A stretch of 34,165 bases of DNA from a virus. Both the position numbers and the translations under genes were made by a program. Under the pieces are notes generated by a model. The model searched no databases, was not told the origin of the DNA, and saw only the letters and a list, made by a program, of their open reading frames with translations. How positions within the stretch are numbered: the first letter of the stretch is position 1; each line of letters opens with the position of its first letter. Shown piece after piece: positions 13,835 to 20,711 of this stretch. The DNA lies in the IMG/VR virus record IMGVR_UViG_3300037245_001041, positions 1-34,165 of that record. One strand, written 5' to 3'.

Positions 13835-14310
13835 AAATCCTAATCCTTGAGGGCGACCGTTTTCTATTCGCGAATAGCGAACAGCCCGAAGTCGGCAAGA
13901 CATACATCCTGGAAGACGCCGGGACACACAGCGCACAGCAGAGGAAAACGTGGCACGCGCTTGTCCAGGAGTGGTGGAAGTCCGGGATGAACAACATTGA
14001 CACGCTAGACTTTCACCTATTCCGCGAGACATGCAAGAAACAGTACGGCGAGGGGTTCAGTCACTACGAATACATCGGTAATGATGTAAACATGGTGAGG
14101 GTTAAGGACTTATCGGAGATCCCGCAAGACATCCTAGACGACTTCAAGAACGTGCACAGGCAGAGGATAAAGGGCGTGCTAAAATCCTTCACCAAGTACA
14201 CGAAGAAACAGGTTAAGGATTCGATTGATAAGATCATTGTGGCGATGGACGAATGCGGGGTTGATACGGTGAAGTACCATGAGATATTAGGGGGGATGGA
14301 AAGTGAGTAG
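13831..14310 (+). CDS. Recombination-operon protein, possibly NinB-like
   Basis: A 159-residue protein starting at GTG 13831 that overlaps the exonuclease stop. Residues 31-52 hold a His-Ser-Ala-Gln-Gln-Arg-Lys-Thr-Trp-His segment reminiscent of NinB-type recombination mediators (a Gln-Asn/Gln-Gln-Arg helix near the N-terminus). The C-terminal half is helical and Lys-rich. The operon position beside an annealing protein and exonuclease supports a recombination role. The family assignment is tentative and could be wrong. Confidence 0.5.
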   Translation: MKILILEGDRFLFANSEQPEVGKTYILEDAGTHSAQQRKTWHALVQEWWKSGMNNIDTLDFHLFRETCKKQYGEGFSHYEYIGNDVNMVRVKDLSEIPQDILDDFKNVHRQRIKGVLKSFTKYTKKQVKDSIDKIIVAMDECGVDTVKYHEILGGMESE

Positions 14311-14740
14311 AGATATTAAGTTTAGGGCTTGGGATTCAGTGGCTAAGAAGTTCTATCTGTGGGGCTTTGGCGTTTCTCCGGAGACGGGTGCCCACTGGAC
14401 CGGGCCACCAACGCAAGTGGATAGATTCACACACGGGCAATTCACCGGCCTCCAAGACAAGAACGGCAAGGATATCTATGAGGGGGATATTATAGAATAT
14501 AAGGGCGAAACACATCCATACTATACTCCTAAGTATTTTCGCGGCGTTGTCAGTATTGGGGAGATTCTTGTCACTACCGGTGGAGCTGGGCACGGAGAGG
14601 GGCCGCCAAAATGTCGAGCTTTCGCTGTAATTATTACCGATAAATATAAGGCGTCTTTGCTAGAAATATCTGAAAACGATTCAGTCGTCGGTAACGTCCA
14701 CGAAAACCCGGAACTATTGAAGGGTAAAGACGGTGAATAA
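14303..14740 (+). CDS. YopX-like protein
   Basis: A 145-residue protein with the complete YopX signature: an Ile-Lys-Phe-Arg-Ala-Trp-Asp start (residues 5-11), Phe-Thr-Gly-Leu-x-Asp-x-Asn-Gly-x-x-Ile-Tyr-Glu-Gly-Asp (47-62) and a C-terminal Val-Val-Gly-Asn-Val-His-Glu-Asn-Pro-Glu-Leu-Leu. The family is widespread in phages and prophages of many bacteria; its biochemical role is unknown. The start is GTG, overlapping the upstream stop by eight bases. It continues the recombination operon. Confidence 0.92.
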   Translation: MSRDIKFRAWDSVAKKFYLWGFGVSPETGAHWTGPPTQVDRFTHGQFTGLQDKNGKDIYEGDIIEYKGETHPYYTPKYFRGVVSIGEILVTTGGAGHGEGPPKCRAFAVIITDKYKASLLEISENDSVVGNVHENPELLKGKDGE

Positions 14741-14981
14741 CGAAACCCCACTAATCGACAACCATAGACAAGCCTACCTTGCAGCAAAGGGGCACGGGTT
14801 TAATTGGGTTGCCATGGATTCGGACGGTACTTGGTTCGGCTACATGGTCCGGCCTATCCCATGCCTTGAGGTATCAATGTGGCAACACCAGGGCGGCGAC
14901 GACCCAACCAAGCTCGCAAAGATGGACCCGGTAGAAGAGCATTGGCCGAGTACACTAATGGAGGTTCGGCGGCATGGCTAA
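14733..14981 (+). CDS. Hypothetical protein
   Basis: An 82-residue protein starting at GTG 14733 inside the end of the YopX gene. It has several Trp residues, a Met-Asp-Ser-Asp-Gly-Thr-Trp segment in the middle and a Glu-Glu-His-Trp-Pro motif near the C-terminus. The Trp/Gly/Asp composition resembles small phage proteins found beside recombination genes, but no family is recognised. It overlaps the HNH gene by eight bases, which supports real translation. Confidence 0.6.
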   Translation: MNNETPLIDNHRQAYLAAKGHGFNWVAMDSDGTWFGYMVRPIPCLEVSMWQHQGGDDPTKLAKMDPVEEHWPSTLMEVRRHG

Positions 14982-15357
14982 AGGTGTGAGTGACCGCTAC
15001 CTTCAGGCGTATTGGCGCAAGGCTGTGCTTTTGATCCACGGGAATACTTGCATCGTTTGCGGTAACGTGCGCATGCCGGACGCATTAGAGTGTCATCATG
15101 TCATTAAAAGGCGGCATCGTGTACTTAAGCATGATCCCAAAAATGGCGTGCCGGTTTGTGCCGGCGAGTGCCATCAATTCGTACACACAAGAAAAGGAGA
15201 AAGGACTATTGAATTGAAACTAGGCGACGACACGATGGACCACCTAGAGACGCGGCAAACGTGGCTAATCAAGGACTATCGTTTTTCCCTTAGCCACAGC
15301 AAGGAACAACACGAGAAGTTTGAACTAGCGATATTAAAGAAAATTGTGGAGGGATAA
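14974..15357 (+). CDS. HNH endonuclease
   Basis: A 127-residue protein with a zinc-binding HNH core: Cys-x2-Cys near residues 26-29, Leu-Glu-Cys-His-His-Val at about 38-43, Asp-Pro-Lys-Asn-Gly-Val-Pro-Val-Cys at about 54-62 and Cys-His-x-Phe-Val-His at about 66-71. The enzyme class cuts DNA using a single metal ion. It lies between recombination genes and SSB, so it may process recombination or packaging intermediates, or be a homing-type nuclease. It overlaps the preceding gene. Confidence 0.85.
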   Translation: MAKGVSDRYLQAYWRKAVLLIHGNTCIVCGNVRMPDALECHHVIKRRHRVLKHDPKNGVPVCAGECHQFVHTRKGERTIELKLGDDTMDHLETRQTWLIKDYRFSLSHSKEQHEKFELAILKKIVEG

Positions 15358-15358
15358 T

Positions 15359-15760
15359 ATGGCTGAAAATATGTGCGCATTAGGCATCACCGGGAACTTA
15401 ACGAGAGACGCGGAATTAACCTACACGGGCAGCGGCACCGCTTTGCTGAAATTCAGCATTGCGTGTAACGAGCGGCAGAAGACCGGCGAGCAATGGGGAG
15501 AGTATGTATCCTTCTTTGATTGCATCATGTGGGGGAAGCGTGGTGAGGCTTTGGCGCAGTACATGCTGCAAGGGAAAATGGTTGGCGTCGAGGGGCGCAT
15601 ACGTCAAGAGCGATGGGAAGCTAAAGATGGAACCAAACGTTCCAAGGTCGTAATCAAGGCCGACAACATCCAGCTATTCGCAAGCGGCAACCGTGAGCAT
15701 AAGGACGAAGATGTGGGGCCGACGCCTAGCAAGAAGTATGACGACGACATAGCATTCTGA
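15359..15760 (+). CDS. ssb: Single-stranded DNA-binding protein
   Basis: A 133-residue SSB. The ATG at 15359 is chosen because GGAGGG (15348-15353) sits five bases upstream; an upstream GTG in frame is less likely. The OB-fold (residues 7-105) shows Gly-Asn-Leu-Thr-Arg-Asp-Ala-Glu-Leu, Phe-x-x-x-x-Trp-Gly-Lys-Arg, and Val-x-Gly-Arg-Ile-Arg. The acidic tail ends Asp-Asp-Asp-Ile-Ala-Phe, close to the bacterial SSB tip that recruits partner proteins. It protects single strands in replication and annealing, and ends the recombination operon before motif copy 3. Confidence 0.95.
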   Translation: MAENMCALGITGNLTRDAELTYTGSGTALLKFSIACNERQKTGEQWGEYVSFFDCIMWGKRGEALAQYMLQGKMVGVEGRIRQERWEAKDGTKRSKVVIKADNIQLFASGNREHKDEDVGPTPSKKYDDDIAF

Positions 15761-15765
15761 GAATA

Positions 15766-15807
15766 CACACAAACCACATAATACCCCGGCGCAATCCGGG
15801 TTATTAT
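15766..15807 (+). promoter_or_regulatory. Promoter region with conserved motif, copy 3, plus hairpin
   Basis: The motif variant CACACAAACCACATA (15766-15780; 12 of 15 match copy 2) follows the SSB stop. A 5-bp hairpin CCCGG (15785-15789) / CCGGG (15796-15800) with a T-rich tail may terminate the SSB transcript. TATTAT at 15802-15807 is a possible -10, 36 bases from the motif start. An AAGGAG ribosome binding site precedes the ATG at 15827. Confidence 0.55.
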
Positions 15808-15826
15808 TGTTTCTAAGGAGTACAAG

Positions 15827-16009
15827 ATGAGCAAATCTTTTAGACCATTTATCCCATGTACAGCGCTAGTGGTCGCCGGTATCTTTTTCAGCAATGGAGT
15901 CATGCACTTTAAGGAAGGGCGCACTATTCAGGGTGTGTCATTCGTTATTATTTACTTCATTATCTATGTGCTATCGTCGTGGGCTATCACAAGGGAATAT
16001 AACAAATGA
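15827..16009 (+). CDS. Small two-span membrane protein (copy A)
   Basis: A 60-residue protein with two hydrophobic segments (about 8-26 and 36-53), a short polar loop and the C-terminus Tyr-Asn-Lys. The next gene encodes a same-size protein with the same topology and ending, suggesting a tandem duplication. It has its own promoter, apart from the late lysis genes, so it is probably early. An early role in membrane modification or exclusion is possible; no family is recognised. Confidence 0.65.
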   Translation: MSKSFRPFIPCTALVVAGIFFSNGVMHFKEGRTIQGVSFVIIYFIIYVLSSWAITREYNK

Positions 16010-16188
16010 TTAAATTAAATCGCCCGGTTGTTGTTTGCGTTATGATTTTGCTTGCTGGCAGTGTTAATAGCGCGGCAAACGAGTTAAGAATCGCTGGGGA
16101 GATCGGCCCCGCAATTCTCGGCTATGTTGTTTATGTCGCCCTATTCCTTCCGGCTTTCGTTGCTATAAGCAATAAGTACAACAAATGA
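16006..16188 (+). CDS. Small two-span membrane protein (copy B)
   Basis: A 60-residue protein that overlaps copy A by four bases (ATGA). It has a signal-like hydrophobic start (about 7-22), a polar middle and a second hydrophobic segment (about 37-54), and ends in Tyr-Asn-Lys like copy A. The two genes share length, topology and 3' end sequence (AACAAATGA) but little of the middle. It is an old duplication or a pair of interacting subunits. Confidence 0.6.
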   Translation: MIKLNRPVVVCVMILLAGSVNSAANELRIAGEIGPAILGYVVYVALFLPAFVAISNKYNK

Positions 16189-16289
16189 AATACTTTAAGT
16201 TGTTGATTGGTCTTTTATTAAGGTTCGCGCGCTATTGCATGGCGGAGGCGGATGCGTTCGAGCGTGCTTGTAAAGAAGCGGAGGGTTAG
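16185..16289 (+). CDS. 34-residue microprotein
   Basis: A short frame starting in ATGA overlap with copy B. It has an amphipathic basic/hydrophobic first half (Leu-rich, Arg13, Arg16) and an acidic Ala/Glu second half. It would form a single membrane-proximal helix. Support is operon spacing only. Confidence 0.45.
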   Translation: MKYFKLLIGLLLRFARYCMAEADAFERACKEAEG

Positions 16290-16290
16290 A

Positions 16291-16461
16291 ATGCAAGGTA
16301 TAGACTACCGAGCAAAGGAAAAGGGCAAGGGCACCAACGAAGACGCGCTGCCGGTGTGGAAATTATCCCCAACCCAACGCGAGGCCGAGCTTGCGATCTG
16401 CCGGTATGACCCGATTAGGGACGACATGACCCGAATATTTGAAGACACGAAGAGGTGTTAA
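16291..16461 (+). CDS. Hypothetical small protein
   Basis: A 56-residue protein with GGAGGG just upstream of the ATG at 16291, one base after the previous stop. It is highly charged (Lys, Arg, Glu, Asp) and probably soluble, with a Cys at the C-terminus. Its stop codon overlaps the dyad GGTGTTA-AG-TAACACC (16454-16469). No family is recognised. Confidence 0.55.
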   Translation: MQGIDYRAKEKGKGTNEDALPVWKLSPTQREAELAICRYDPIRDDMTRIFEDTKRC

Positions 16462-16475
16462 GTAACACCCACCCC

Positions 16476-16520
16476 GCACAGTACCAGACCTTGCGTTACT
16501 GTGCATTTCTATGGTAAGAT
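16476..16520 (+). promoter_or_regulatory. Sigma70-like promoter with operator-like inverted repeat
   Basis: A -35 TTGCGT (16491-16496), an 18-bp spacer and a -10 TAAGAT (16515-16520) form a promoter upstream of the hairpin RNA and the replication operon. A perfect 8-bp inverted repeat, GCACAGTA (16476-16483) and TACTGTGC (16497-16504), brackets the -35 and looks like a regulator binding site. A second dyad, GGTGTT/AACACC, lies just upstream at 16454-16469. Confidence 0.6.
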
Positions 16521-16573
16521 ATTCTTAGTCGTGGCGCTCGCACCGCTAGATGACACGTTTTAGTAATCCGACC

Positions 16574-16655
16574 GGACCGTTTGCGAGGGTGTTATCATAT
16601 TGGAAGATTGCTTCAATATGGTAGTGCGAACACCCTTGTAAGCGGTCCTTTTTTT
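16574..16655 (+). ncRNA. Long hairpin RNA / terminator-attenuator before the replication operon
   Basis: The arms at 16574-16593 and 16629-16648 pair over 20 bp without interruption (three G-U pairs). Inside, 16596-16606 pairs with 16611-16620 (10 bp, one bulged G, ATTG tetraloop) across an asymmetric internal loop. A T7 tract (16649-16655) follows at once. With the promoter at 16491-16520 this predicts a small RNA of about 130 nt ending here, or a leader that attenuates transcription into the HNH and replication genes, whose start codon is only ten bases beyond the T tract. G-U pairs in one strand direction fit an RNA element on the + strand. Confidence 0.7.
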
Positions 16656-16664
16656 GGTGACTTT

Positions 16665-17096
16665 ATGGGATACAAAGAAGATTTCAAAGATCCAAGGTGG
16701 CAGAAGAAGAGGCTAGAGATCCTTAATAGGGACGGGTTTATTTGTCAAGGATGTTATGATAGTGAATCAACCCTTAACGTCCATCATCTATATTACATGT
16801 CTAGTAGGAAGCCATGGGAATATCCTGATGGCGCATTAATAACATTCTGTGATGAGTGCCACGACGCAGAGCATCATAGAGAAGAAACTATAATTGATTC
16901 TTTATCATCCATAATTGGCGATACACTTCTTGAATGTGTACCAGATATTATTAGAGCGAATCTTATATTTACAAATTGCGGGATTCCTCCTTTTGTATGT
17001 GCTTTGGCTGACGCTATGCATGAATACGCCATACAAGGGCACAGCACATCTGAGCTAATTGAGTTCCTTGAAAGCAAAAACAAGGGTGTTTCATAA
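16665..17096 (+). CDS. HNH endonuclease at the head of the replication operon
   Basis: A 143-residue protein with an HNH/zinc motif: Cys-x2-Cys in the Phe-Ile-Cys-Gln-Gly-Cys segment (about 24-29), Leu-Asn-Val-His-His-Leu (about 38-43) and Cys-Asp-Glu-Cys-His (about 64-68) followed by His-His. The ATG at 16665 is chosen because the frame upstream lies inside the hairpin and T tract; a weak GGTGA precedes it by four bases. The C-terminal half (80-143) is a separate helical domain without recognised motifs. It overlaps the initiator gene start (TAATG). Confidence 0.85.
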   Translation: MGYKEDFKDPRWQKKRLEILNRDGFICQGCYDSESTLNVHHLYYMSSRKPWEYPDGALITFCDECHDAEHHREETIIDSLSSIIGDTLLECVPDIIRANLIFTNCGIPPFVCALADAMHEYAIQGHSTSELIEFLESKNKGVS

Positions 17097-17917
17097 TGGC
17101 TACCCAACGATATATAAGCACATCATTTTGGGACGATCCTTGGGTCTGCCAGTTAGACCCGGCTGAGAAATTTATCTATCTCTATCTCATGACAAACCCA
17201 TTAACCAACATTGCCGGGGTCTATGAGATAACGGTTAGGCGTATTTGCTTTGACACTGGATATAATAATGAAACGGTGTCGAATATCCTTGAGCGGTTCC
17301 ACGAATCAGGCAAGGCGCTAAGGTGGGAGAGCTATACAATAATTCCATCATGGCCGAAGCATCAGAAGTGGGAAACAAGGAAACAGATCGAGATAGGTAT
17401 AGAAAAAATACTTGTGAATCTTCCTAGTGAGCTTTTAGCGCAGCTAGAGGATATGTCTTATAGCTATCCTATAGGTAAGATACCCATAACCTATACACAA
17501 GGTCCGAGCTATTCTGATCTGGATAAGGATAAGGATATAGATAAGGAAGCGCCAAAGGCGAAGCCTAACGATAATTACACTTCTGATTTTTTAGACTTCT
17601 GGACAACATACCCATCGAGCGAAGGCAAGCGCCCGGCATTCACAGCCTGGAAGAAACTAGCCAAGCACCGCCCACCAATTGGCGACATCATCGCAAAGCT
17701 AGAAGCGTTTAAGCAAACCGATAAATGGAAGTCTGGTTATGTTCGCAACCCGGCCACCTGGATCAATCAGCGCGGGTGGGAGGACGAAATACAAACAACG
17801 CACACACAACCCACACCAACCCCACAAAAAGAGCTTGGATACTGTTTTAGACACGGGCCAGCCGGTTATCGTCTTGACGATGACGGATCTTGCCCGATGT
17901 GTAAGGAGTTAGCATGA
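17096..17917 (+). CDS. Replication initiation protein (O/DnaD-like)
   Basis: A 273-residue protein. Residues 1-110 form a winged-helix-like N-domain, including Ser-Phe-Trp-Asp-Asp-Pro-Trp and Leu-Thr-Asn-Ile-Ala-Gly-Val-Tyr, as in phage replisome organisers. A charged Asp/Lys linker (about 140-150) follows, then a C-terminal domain with Phe-Trp-Thr-Thr-Tyr-Pro and Asn-Pro-Ala-Thr-Trp-Ile-Asn-Gln-Arg-Gly-Trp (about 160-227). The protein ends with Cys-Phe-Arg-His...Cys-Pro-Met-Cys, a zinc-ribbon-like addition. It should recognise the phage origin and recruit the DnaB helicase encoded downstream. A partial CACACAA motif lies in its linker-coding DNA (17803-17817). Confidence 0.8.
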   Translation: MATQRYISTSFWDDPWVCQLDPAEKFIYLYLMTNPLTNIAGVYEITVRRICFDTGYNNETVSNILERFHESGKALRWESYTIIPSWPKHQKWETRKQIEIGIEKILVNLPSELLAQLEDMSYSYPIGKIPITYTQGPSYSDLDKDKDIDKEAPKAKPNDNYTSDFLDFWTTYPSSEGKRPAFTAWKKLAKHRPPIGDIIAKLEAFKQTDKWKSGYVRNPATWINQRGWEDEIQTTHTQPTPTPQKELGYCFRHGPAGYRLDDDGSCPMCKELA

Positions 17918-18351
17918 AACTGTGGAAGAGACCCGAGAATGGGACAAAGAAGAGCGTAGCTCGATATGCATTGTTGCCAGTGCGCGTGGGAGCTACAATT
18001 ATTTGGCTTGAACATTACGTTGCTGTGTATGAATATTTGCATTTCCCGGGCTGCGGCCCGGGGACATGGGAGCTTTCGCACAGAGAATGGAATGCAAAAA
18101 TAGATAGAAGGACGAAAACGAATATATTGTTAGGCCTGGCGCTAGAGTATGGGAATAGCGAAAAAAAGAGGTTCGTGCTGAAAAGATCTCAGGTTAAAAC
18201 TCTATTGGCTGAATATCTAGAGTCATCAGGACGGCCTTTCATTCAAAAATGCACAAAAGACAAAGTAAATAGTGCGGTATGCCATGCATATAATAATGGA
18301 GAATGCATGAGCATGCCTTGTGGTTATTTTGATAAGGAGATAGATGGATGA
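17914..18351 (+). CDS. Hypothetical replication-operon protein
   Basis: A 145-residue basic protein overlapping the initiator stop (ATGA) and the next start. It shows Trp-Leu-Glu-His-Tyr near residue 31, a Cys-Gly-Pro-Gly-Thr-Trp-Glu turn near 47 and several Cys in the C-terminal third (113, 122, 131, 136), perhaps metal-binding. No family is recognised. The operon location between initiator and helicase suggests a replication accessory role. Confidence 0.55.
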   Translation: MKLWKRPENGTKKSVARYALLPVRVGATIIWLEHYVAVYEYLHFPGCGPGTWELSHREWNAKIDRRTKTNILLGLALEYGNSEKKRFVLKRSQVKTLLAEYLESSGRPFIQKCTKDKVNSAVCHAYNNGECMSMPCGYFDKEIDG

Positions 18352-18527
18352 CAGACTATGTATTTAACTTTATTTTCGAACGGCTAGGCCAATATGAATG
18401 TGTACCGTCAGAAAAGAACAAGAAAAAATCAGATGGTTGTTTCCACGCGCTCAATGATTACGGCAAAGAGCCGGTAGAAGCAGCCTGTAAAAGATGCTGG
18501 AGAGAGTTTCTAGAGGATGAAAATTGA
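18348..18527 (+). CDS. Small Cys/His protein
   Basis: A 59-residue protein overlapping the preceding stop (ATGA). Cys18, a Cys-Phe-His unit near 33-35 and a Cys-x2-Cys-Trp motif near 49-53 could coordinate zinc. The pattern of a Cys-Lys-Arg-Cys-Trp-Arg C-terminus is common in small phage and bacterial zinc proteins of unknown role. It is supported by operon overlap and composition. Confidence 0.6.
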   Translation: MTDYVFNFIFERLGQYECVPSEKNKKKSDGCFHALNDYGKEPVEAACKRCWREFLEDEN

Positions 18528-18603
18528 GAATATTGTCTTAGAGATGAATCTTGAACGTAACCCCGGGACTTGTAGAATGTGCGAGGAGGAAGTGGATGGA
18601 TAA
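18517..18603 (+). CDS. 28-residue microprotein (tentative)
   Basis: A short frame whose ATG lies within the last codons of the preceding gene and which ends eight bases into the next gene. It holds a Cys-x2-Cys pair (Thr-Cys-Arg-Met-Cys). It may be translated by reinitiation or may only be a spacer carrying the next ribosome binding site. Confidence 0.3.
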   Translation: MKIENIVLEMNLERNPGTCRMCEEEVDG

Positions 18604-18931
18604 GTTAGACAAATTACTCGACGAAATGGGGATAGCCCTAGGGCCATGGGAAATTACAGGATCAGATAGTCACCTTGTTTCATCCAATGGGCCAGGCGTT
18701 GAATCTATCATAGGTGAATTCTGGACCCATTGTGGTATTGGTAATAAAGGGTTGGTTCTTCAATCCCGCGAACTACTAAAGGCACTGATTCGGACAGAGC
18801 GGGAAGCCTTTCACGCTAATCTCGGGGAAGACGCCAGAAACATCGCCACCATCGAAACCGCCACCCCTCCCGGCTGGACATGGGAGAGGATAGTTAAGAG
18901 ACTAGAGGAGATGGAAGCCTATGAATCTTGA
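18596..18931 (+). CDS. Hypothetical protein
   Basis: A 111-residue protein. The ATG at 18596 is preferred over an upstream TTG because AGGAGG (18584-18589) is six bases upstream. It begins with an amphipathic helix, and ends with a Trp-Thr-Trp-Glu-Arg-Ile-Val helix rich in Glu/Lys. No family is recognised. It overlaps the helicase gene by 11 bases and may be a replication accessory factor. Confidence 0.6.
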   Translation: MDKLDKLLDEMGIALGPWEITGSDSHLVSSNGPGVESIIGEFWTHCGIGNKGLVLQSRELLKALIRTEREAFHANLGEDARNIATIETATPPGWTWERIVKRLEEMEAYES

Positions 18932-20153
18932 ACGCCAATTCATAGCCAATATACTTCTTAAACCCGAGCTAACCGGGGATACAGCAATCCGGCCCGCAGA
19001 CCTACAAGACGAAATGCACGCTATTGCGTACGCTTCGGTGTTAAAGCTACAGGCAAGCGGTGTTACGCCGGATCAGGTTGTAGTTGCCCAGGATTGCCAA
19101 GACTACACCAACGACATTATTCGCCTCACGCCAGAGTCAAAGAATTTCGAGTATTACAACCGGGAGCTATGCAAGCAGATCGAACGCCGACGGCTGACCA
19201 ATGCCGCTATGGTGTTCAAAGAGTCGTTGGACAACGGCGACGACCCCGGCAAGGTGTTGGAACGTGTCGAGTCCATGATTGCCGGGGCGAAGGTCGAGCA
19301 TGAACAGCACGAAATCAAGACGCTTCACAGTTGTGCCATGGAGTTTGGTCCCATATTCGAGAAGCGGTACAAGGCTAAAGGCGAGTTGGTGGGAATCCCA
19401 ACCGGGTTCGCGATGCTCGACGGGATACTAGGCGGATTCCAGAATGGAACTTACTACATCGGGGCGAGACCATCACAAGGCAAGACCGCGTTGATGTTGA
19501 CCATGATGCTCGCTGCTTGCAATGCGGGGTACGGTGCCGGGCTAATATCAATCGAGTCATCAGAGATCGAGCTTATCTCCCGCGTGATAGCCCAAAACGG
19601 GCCCATACGGGCTTCGGGCCTAAAGAGTGGCAGTTTGCTACCATCGGAGTTCCAAGCCTTCTCAGCGTCCATAGATAGGCTCAAGTCAATGAACGGTCAA
19701 ATCTATTTTAACACGAAAACCGACATCCCAACGCTTGAAAACGTGGCCCGGCGAATGGTGAAGACTCACGGCACCAAGATAATATTTATCGACTATCTCC
19801 AACGGGTAAACGCAAAGGGATATAACAAGACCGAACAAGTCACGGCAGCAAGCCGGGCGGTTACTGATATAGCCAAGGGCATAGGCGTGCCGGTTGTATG
19901 CTTAGCGCAGACCGGGCGGATAGCCGACCAGGAGACCCCGGCGCTAAATCACTTCCAGCACGCGAGCGCAATTGAGCAGGATGCAGATGTGGCAATGGTT
20001 ATTCACCACCCAATGATTGAGGGGGAAGAACGGTCAGAGCTTGCGGTGCTAAAGAACCGAGACGGCGAGGTGGGCAGCGTGCCGGTATACTTCGACCGCT
20101 CCCACGTTCGATTTCTGCCGCGTGAGACTTCACAGAATCAACACAGAAATTAG
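18921..20153 (+). CDS. DnaB-type replicative helicase
   Basis: A 410-residue protein with a short N-terminal helical domain (1-125) and a RecA-type core. Walker A is Gly-Ala-Arg-Pro-Ser-Gln-Gly-Lys-Thr (181-189), Ser-Ile-Glu-Ser near 210-213 carries the catalytic Glu, and Walker B is Ile-Ile-Phe-Ile-Asp-Tyr-Leu-Gln (287-294). A Leu-Ala-Gln-x-Gly-Arg segment (328-333) and the Lys-Asn-Arg-Asp-Gly motif near the C-terminus are typical of DnaB. It unwinds the fork as a ring hexamer and is presumably loaded by the initiator encoded upstream. It is shorter than bacterial DnaB (about 470), mainly in the N-terminal domain. Confidence 0.93.
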   Translation: MNLERQFIANILLKPELTGDTAIRPADLQDEMHAIAYASVLKLQASGVTPDQVVVAQDCQDYTNDIIRLTPESKNFEYYNRELCKQIERRRLTNAAMVFKESLDNGDDPGKVLERVESMIAGAKVEHEQHEIKTLHSCAMEFGPIFEKRYKAKGELVGIPTGFAMLDGILGGFQNGTYYIGARPSQGKTALMLTMMLAACNAGYGAGLISIESSEIELISRVIAQNGPIRASGLKSGSLLPSEFQAFSASIDRLKSMNGQIYFNTKTDIPTLENVARRMVKTHGTKIIFIDYLQRVNAKGYNKTEQVTAASRAVTDIAKGIGVPVVCLAQTGRIADQETPALNHFQHASAIEQDADVAMVIHHPMIEGEERSELAVLKNRDGEVGSVPVYFDRSHVRFLPRETSQNQHRN

Positions 20154-20182
20154 GTTGCGCCGGTTGGGTGGTCGGATATAAT
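20131..20182 (+). promoter_or_regulatory. Promoter with conserved motif, copy 4
   Basis: The motif CACAGAATCAACACA (20131-20145) lies in the last codons of the helicase gene. A consensus promoter follows: TTGCGC (20155-20160), 16-bp spacer, TATAAT (20177-20182). Motif start to -10 is 46 bases, ten more than in copies 1-3. It drives the small-gene cluster from 20200. Confidence 0.75.
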
Positions 20183-20199
20183 GAGGGTAAGGAGAAAGT

Positions 20200-20514
20200 A
20201 TGAATATTGACGAAAAAACCGGGGTTACTCCTGGGGAATGGGTTCATTGGATAAACCAAGACGGCTACGATTCTATCTTGACAAAAAAAGGCGAATTAAT
20301 CGCAGACCAACTACAGTACGAAGACGCCTTGCTTCTGTCCAGCGCAAAGGCAATGCGAGACGCGCTGATTGAGATAGTGAAGGATAGGATTCACAGCTAT
20401 AGATATCCGGTCCTAAATAATGCAACAGCAGAGGAATATTATACCGACGACATCAAAGTCATCGAACAAGCCACAGGCCTAACCTGGGATGAGATTACAA
20501 AGGAGACAAAATGA
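20200..20514 (+). CDS. Hypothetical protein
   Basis: A 104-residue protein behind a strong promoter and AAGGAG ribosome binding site. It has an N-terminal Thr-Pro-Gly-Glu-Trp motif and an Asp-Ala-Leu-Leu-Leu-Ser-Ser-Ala-Lys-Ala-Met-Arg helix. This pattern (TPGEW, then an Asp-rich helix) is frequent in short phage early proteins of unknown function. It ends four bases into the next gene. Confidence 0.65.
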   Translation: MNIDEKTGVTPGEWVHWINQDGYDSILTKKGELIADQLQYEDALLLSSAKAMRDALIEIVKDRIHSYRYPVLNNATAEEYYTDDIKVIEQATGLTWDEITKETK

Positions 20515-20711
20515 AAACATACGGCAAACCATTTATCAAAGACGGGATTGAATATGTACATACTATGGTCTGGTACAAGCGCCCTCTGTTCCATTTATTT
20601 TCTAAAATACAGTGGTGTTTATGGAAACTCGGTATTAGTTGGCACTTTAAATCATTTGGTGGTCAATGCACGCCAGACTGTTCGTGCTGTATAAAAGGGA
20701 TGAGATCGTAA
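20511..20711 (+). CDS. Small Cys-rich protein
   Basis: A 66-residue protein, ATGA-coupled to the preceding gene. The middle contains several Trp and Phe residues and the end has Cys-Thr-Pro-Asp-Cys-Ser-Cys-Cys, a possible metal site. Function unknown. Confidence 0.6.
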   Translation: MKTYGKPFIKDGIEYVHTMVWYKRPLFHLFSKIQWCLWKLGISWHFKSFGGQCTPDCSCCIKGMRS

